A stretch of DNA of 64,000 bases from Streptomyces armeniacus. Its GTDB lineage: Bacteria > Actinomycetota > Actinomycetes > Streptomycetales > Streptomycetaceae. Shown piece by piece: positions 60,821 through 64,000 of the stretch (position 1 is its first letter; each line of letters begins with the position of its first letter). The translations under genes and the position numbers were made by a program. The notes under the pieces are model-generated. The model had not been told where the DNA came from and ran no database searches. It saw only the letters and a list, made by a program, of their open reading frames with translations. Where the stretch lies: contig NZ_CP031320.1 in NCBI RefSeq assembly GCF_003355155.1, positions 4,083,367-4,147,366 of the forward strand. Direction: 5' to 3'.

Positions 60821-61687
60821 ATGTCTGAGAACAGTTCAGTTGCCGTGCTCGGCACCGGAATCATGGGCGCCGCGATGGCGCGCAACCTCTGCCGTGCCGG
60901 ACACGACGTCCGGGTGTGGAACCGTACGCGTGCCAAGGCCGAACCGCTGGCCGCCGACGGCGCCCTGATCGCCGGCACCCCCGCGGAGGCCGTCGAGGCC
61001 GCGGACATCGTGCTCACCGTGCTCCACGACGGCCCCGCCAGCCTGGAGGCCGTGCGCGCCGCCGCGCCCGCGCTGCGCCCCGGCACGGTGTGGATGCAGA
61101 GCAGTACGGCGGGTCTGGACGGGCTGCGTCCGCTCGCCGAGTTCGCCGCCGAACAGCAGCTCACCTTCGTCGACGCGCCCGTGCTGGGAACCCGGGAGCC
61201 CGCCGAGAAGGGGCAGTTGACGGTGCTCGCCGCCGGCCCCGAGCCGGCGCGTGCGGCGCTCGGCGGGGTGCTCGACGCGGTGGCCGCGCGTACGGTCTGG
61301 GTGAGCGGCGACCCCGGTGACGCGACCCGGCTCAAACTCGTCTGCAACAGCTGGGTGCTCACCGTCACGCACGGAGTGGCGGAGGCCGTGGCACTGGCCG
61401 AGGGGCTCGGCGTCGATCCGGCGGGCTTCCTGGACGCGGTCGCGGGCGGCCCGCTGGACATGGGCTATCTGCGGGTGAAGTCGGATGCCATCAGGGCCGG
61501 CCGGTTCGAACCGAGCTTCGCCGTCGACACCGCGGAGAAGGACGCCCGGCTGATCGTCGAGGCGGGGGAGTCGGCGGGCGTACGGCTGGACGTCACCGCC
61601 GCCGGAGCCGAACGCTTCCGGCGCGCGTCCGCGCGGGGACACGGCGGCGAGGACATGGCCGCGTCGTACTACGCGAGCTTCGAGTAA
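60821..61687 (+). CDS. NAD(P)-binding beta-hydroxyacid dehydrogenase family protein
   Basis: 288 residues: Rossmann motif VLGTGIMGAAMARNL and the 3-hydroxyisobutyrate-dehydrogenase-family blocks (VDAPVLGTREPAEKGQLTVL; catalytic Lys in TRLKLVCNSW; DTAEKDARLIVE). Substrates in the family include hydroxyisobutyrate, tartronate semialdehyde and glyoxylate. Convergent with fabF, separated by a hairpin. Confidence 0.9.
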   Translation: MSENSSVAVLGTGIMGAAMARNLCRAGHDVRVWNRTRAKAEPLAADGALIAGTPAEAVEAADIVLTVLHDGPASLEAVRAAAPALRPGTVWMQSSTAGLDGLRPLAEFAAEQQLTFVDAPVLGTREPAEKGQLTVLAAGPEPARAALGGVLDAVAARTVWVSGDPGDATRLKLVCNSWVLTVTHGVAEAVALAEGLGVDPAGFLDAVAGGPLDMGYLRVKSDAIRAGRFEPSFAVDTAEKDARLIVEAGESAGVRLDVTAAGAERFRRASARGHGGEDMAASYYASFE

Positions 61688-61734
61688 CGGCCGCCGGCCG
61701 GCCGGTCGGCACGGCCGGGGCCAGGACGTACGAC

Positions 61735-61768
61735 GGGTGGTTCCGCGCCCTGCGGCACGGAACCACCC
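61735..61768. terminator. Bidirectional terminator, dehydrogenase / fabF
   Basis: Perfect 11-bp stem (GGGTGGTTCCG / CGGAACCACCC) with a 12-nt loop, 7 bp before the fabF stop on the opposite strand. Confidence 0.85.
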
Positions 61769-61774
61769 GGGGAG

Positions 61775-63061
61775 TCAGACCGTACGGAAAGCGAGCACCA
61801 CGTTGTGCCCGCCGAAGCCGAACGAGTTGTTGATCGCCGCGATCCTGCCCTCGGGCAGCGTCCGTGCCTCGCCGCGGACAACGTCGGCGTCCGCCTCGGG
61901 GTCGAGGCTGGCGATGTTGATCGTCGGCGGTGCCGTGCGGTGGTACAGCGCCTGCACCGTCGCCACCGTCTCGATACCGCCCGCGCCGCCCAGCAGATGA
62001 CCGGTCATCGACTTGGTGGCGGAGACCGCCATGTGGTCGACGTCGTCCCCGAACACCTTCCGCATCGCCTTGAGCTCGGCGATGTCGCCCTGCGGCGTCG
62101 ACGTCGCGTGCGCGTTGACGTGCGCGACCTCGGCGGGCTTCAGGTCCGTGCCGTCCACCAGGTTCTGCAGGGCGTGCGCGATGCCGTTGCCGCTGGGCTC
62201 CGGCTGGGTGATGTGGTGGCTGTCGGCCGAGATGCCCTGGCCGACGGCCTCCGCGTACACCCGCGCGCCGCGGGCGGCCGCGTGCTCGGCCGACTCCAGC
62301 ACGATCACCCCGGCGCCCTCGCCGAGGACGAAGCCGTTGCGGTCGACGTCGAACGGACGCGAGGCGCCCTGCGGGTCCTCGTTGGCCTTCGACATCGCCA
62401 TCATGTTGCCGAACGCCGCAATCGGCAGCGGGTGAATCGCCGCCTCGGTGCCGCCCGCGACGACGACGTCCGCGCGACCGGAGCGGATCATCTCGATGGC
62501 GTAGCCGATCGCCTCCGTCCCGGAGGCGCAGGCGCTGACCGGGGTGTGCACTCCGGCGCGCGCGTTGACCTCCAGACCGACGTTGGCCGAGGGGCCGTTC
62601 GGCATCAGCATCGGCACGGTGTGCGGGGAGACGCGGCGTACGCCCTTCTCCCGCAGCACGTCGTACTGCTCGAGCAGCGTCGTGACGCCGCCGATGCCGG
62701 AGGCGATGACGGTGCCCAGCCGGTCCGGGTCCACAGCGGCCCCCGGAGTCTCATCGCCGAAGGCCACCTCGCCCGCCTTGCCGGTGTAGCCCGCGTCGGC
62801 CCACGCCTCGCGCGCCGCCAGCAGGGCGAACTGCGCCGATCGGTCCAGCTTTCGGGCCTGCGGCCGGGGGATGATTCCGGCGGGGTCGACGGCGATCCGC
62901 GCGGCGATGCGCACGGGCAGATCCGCCGCCCACTCCTCGTCGATCAGGGCGACTCCGGACCGGCCGGCGACCAGTGCCTCCCAGGTCGACGTACTGTCGC
63001 CACCCAGCGGTGTGGTTGCGCCGATACCGGTGACGACCACGGATTGGTGGGTCGCGTTCAT
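61775..63061 (-). CDS. fabF: 3-oxoacyl-ACP synthase II
   Basis: 428-residue KASII, elongating acyl-ACP with malonyl-ACP. Catalytic triad Cys178 (VSACASG), His318 (NAHATST) and His355 (TGHLLGG) is complete. Last gene of the fabH-acpP-fabF string on the minus strand, 73 bp after acpP. The ATG at 63061 is used; an in-frame start farther upstream falls in the acpP-fabF gap and is less likely. Confidence 0.96.
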   Translation of the reverse strand: MNATHQSVVVTGIGATTPLGGDSTSTWEALVAGRSGVALIDEEWAADLPVRIAARIAVDPAGIIPRPQARKLDRSAQFALLAAREAWADAGYTGKAGEVAFGDETPGAAVDPDRLGTVIASGIGGVTTLLEQYDVLREKGVRRVSPHTVPMLMPNGPSANVGLEVNARAGVHTPVSACASGTEAIGYAIEMIRSGRADVVVAGGTEAAIHPLPIAAFGNMMAMSKANEDPQGASRPFDVDRNGFVLGEGAGVIVLESAEHAAARGARVYAEAVGQGISADSHHITQPEPSGNGIAHALQNLVDGTDLKPAEVAHVNAHATSTPQGDIAELKAMRKVFGDDVDHMAVSATKSMTGHLLGGAGGIETVATVQALYHRTAPPTINIASLDPEADADVVRGEARTLPEGRIAAINNSFGFGGHNVVLAFRTV

Positions 63062-63134
63062 CGGGATACTTTCTCCACGGTTGAGGTGTTCGCGGTGACG
63101 AGCCGGCGCCACCGCAGGGCGGCGACAGTCCGGC

Positions 63135-63383
63135 TCAGCCTTGGTGGTCGAGGATGTACTTGGTGGCGTCGCCGACCGTCTTGAGGTTCTTGACGTCGTC
63201 GTCGGGGATCTTCACGTTGAAGCGCTCCTCGGCGGCGACGACCACCTCGACCATCGACAGCGAGTCCACGTCCAGGTCGTCGGTGAAGGACTTGTCCTCC
63301 TGGACGTCTTCGGTGGGGATGCCGGCGATCTCGTTCACGATCTCCGCGAGACCGGCGATGATCTCTTCCTGCGTGGCGGCCAT
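63135..63383 (-). CDS. acpP: Acyl carrier protein
   Basis: 82-residue ACP with the phosphopantetheine attachment Ser41 in DVDSLSMVEV. Highly acidic, four-helix type. GGAG precedes the ATG by about 8 bases. Lies between fabH and fabF as in other Streptomyces fab loci, so it is the housekeeping fatty-acid ACP rather than a polyketide ACP. Confidence 0.96.
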   Translation of the reverse strand: MAATQEEIIAGLAEIVNEIAGIPTEDVQEDKSFTDDLDVDSLSMVEVVVAAEERFNVKIPDDDVKNLKTVGDATKYILDHQG

Positions 63384-63484
63384 GTGCGGCGCTCCTTCTG
63401 GATTCGTTCCTGGCTTGCTGTGAGCTTGCTCTGTGGTTCTTTTGCTCTCCGCCGGCGGTTGCCGGCGTCCGAACGGGATCTTGC

Positions 63485-64000
63485 CTAGGGGAGGGTAACG
63501 ACCGTCGCGGCGTAGACCAGACCCGCCCCGAAGCCGATGAGGAGCGCCGTGTCGCCGCTCTTCGCCTGCCCGGTCGCCAACAGCCGCTCCATCGCGAGAG
63601 GGATGGAGGCGGCCGAGGTGTTGCCGGTCGTCTCCACGTCACGGGCCACGGTGACGTGGTCCGGCAGCTTGAGTGTCTTCACCATCGAGTCGATGATCCG
63701 CATGTTGGCCTGGTGCGGGATGAAGACATCCAGGTCCTCTGCCGTGACCCCGGCCGCGTCCAGCGCTTCCTGGGCGACCTTGGCCATCTCGAACACCGCC
63801 CAGCGGAAGACCGTCTGGCCCTCCTGGCGGAGCGCCGGGAACTTCTCCACCTCCTGGTCACGGTACGCGTCCCACGGCACGGTCTGGGCGATGACGTCGT
63901 GCTTGTCACCCTCGGAGCCCCAGATGGTCGGGCCGATGCCCGGCTCCGTGGCCGGCCCGACGATGGCCGCGCCCGCTCCGTCGCCGAACAGGAAGGCGGT
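63485..64000 (-). CDS. fabH: 3-oxoacyl-ACP synthase III, N-terminus outside window
   Basis: The C-terminal 171 residues of KASIII, which starts fatty-acid synthesis from acyl-CoA and malonyl-ACP. The sequence begins in frame at the window edge (TAFLFGDGAGAAIVGP). The catalytic His of FIPHQANMRI and Asn of TTGNTSAASIPLAM are present; the catalytic Cys lies outside. Stop at 63485, 101 bp before acpP. Confidence 0.95.
   Translation of the reverse strand, partial: TAFLFGDGAGAAIVGPATEPGIGPTIWGSEGDKHDVIAQTVPWDAYRDQEVEKFPALRQEGQTVFRWAVFEMAKVAQEALDAAGVTAEDLDVFIPHQANMRIIDSMVKTLKLPDHVTVARDVETTGNTSAASIPLAMERLLATGQAKSGDTALLIGFGAGLVYAATVVTLP

Overview
The window is high-GC (about 72 %) actinobacterial chromosome and most resembles Streptomyces or a close relative. 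The evidence is third-position GC bias in every gene, GTG/TTG starts, ATGA/GTGA stop-start overlaps, two chaplin genes, a large LuxR-type (LAL) regulator, a Spo0M homologue, a 38-residue MFS-associated peptide and a typical Streptomyces rRNA-operon leader. I see no phage, IS element, CRISPR array or tRNA gene. Most of it reads as conserved chromosomal core with small accessory inserts.

Layout. 1-8.6 kb: 3'-truncated tyrS, the tldD-pmbA pair, a methyltransferase, an SRPBCC protein, a PAS protein and an esterase/MBL hydrolase pair. 8.8-15.9 kb: LAL regulator, DUF1203 protein, fabG-fabI (the reducing steps of fatty-acid synthesis), a Gfo/Idh/MocA dehydrogenase and a GntR/FadR regulator. 16-20.4 kb: CynX/NimT-type MFS transporter divergent from that GntR gene, small membrane proteins, a SixA-like phosphatase and serB. 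20.7-30.6 kb: FHA-FHA-ABC transporter, GAF histidine kinase/response regulator, two short chaplins, an ABC ATPase, NfeD and SPFH proteins, TauE exporter. 30.6-34.6 kb: HNH nuclease, PEBP protein, a decayed guanyl-RNase gene overlapping an intact barstar gene, Spo0M, and a 3-methyladenine DNA glycosylase.

At 34.56-34.94 kb lies a complete-looking rRNA operon promoter/leader, but no rRNA follows. At about 34,941 the sequence switches into the 3' end of an oppositely oriented EamA-type transporter gene. This is either a mis-assembly that lost a ~5 kb rrn operon or a real deletion, and it is the most important anomaly here.

36-47.5 kb: a minus-strand envelope-glycan-like cluster (EamA transporter, methyltransferase, an apparently frameshifted condensation-domain protein, a 1501-residue AftD-like alpha-(1->3)-arabinofuranosyltransferase, a second methyltransferase, a GT4 glycosyltransferase, a DUF3068 protein), then a divergent small membrane peptide plus PucR-type regulator. 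47.7-58.9 kb: a sugar or sugar-acid utilisation island. It has an enolase-superfamily dehydratase, zinc dehydrogenase, an unrecognised TIM-barrel-like protein, a ChvE/GguA/GguB-type ABC importer, SMP-30 lactonase and IclR regulator, with ohr and a MarR/oxidoreductase pair interposed. Related TTCGAA-type palindromes stand before the dehydratase, the TIM-barrel gene and iclR. 59-64 kb: SGNH lipoprotein, DUF3145 protein, a hydroxyisobutyrate-dehydrogenase-like enzyme, and the fabF-acpP-fabH block running off the right edge.

Together the two fab blocks supply most of the type II fatty-acid synthase. The sugar island pairs uptake with dehydration, oxidation and lactone opening under an apparent common regulator. 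The chaplins, Spo0M and LAL regulator point to aerial growth and development.
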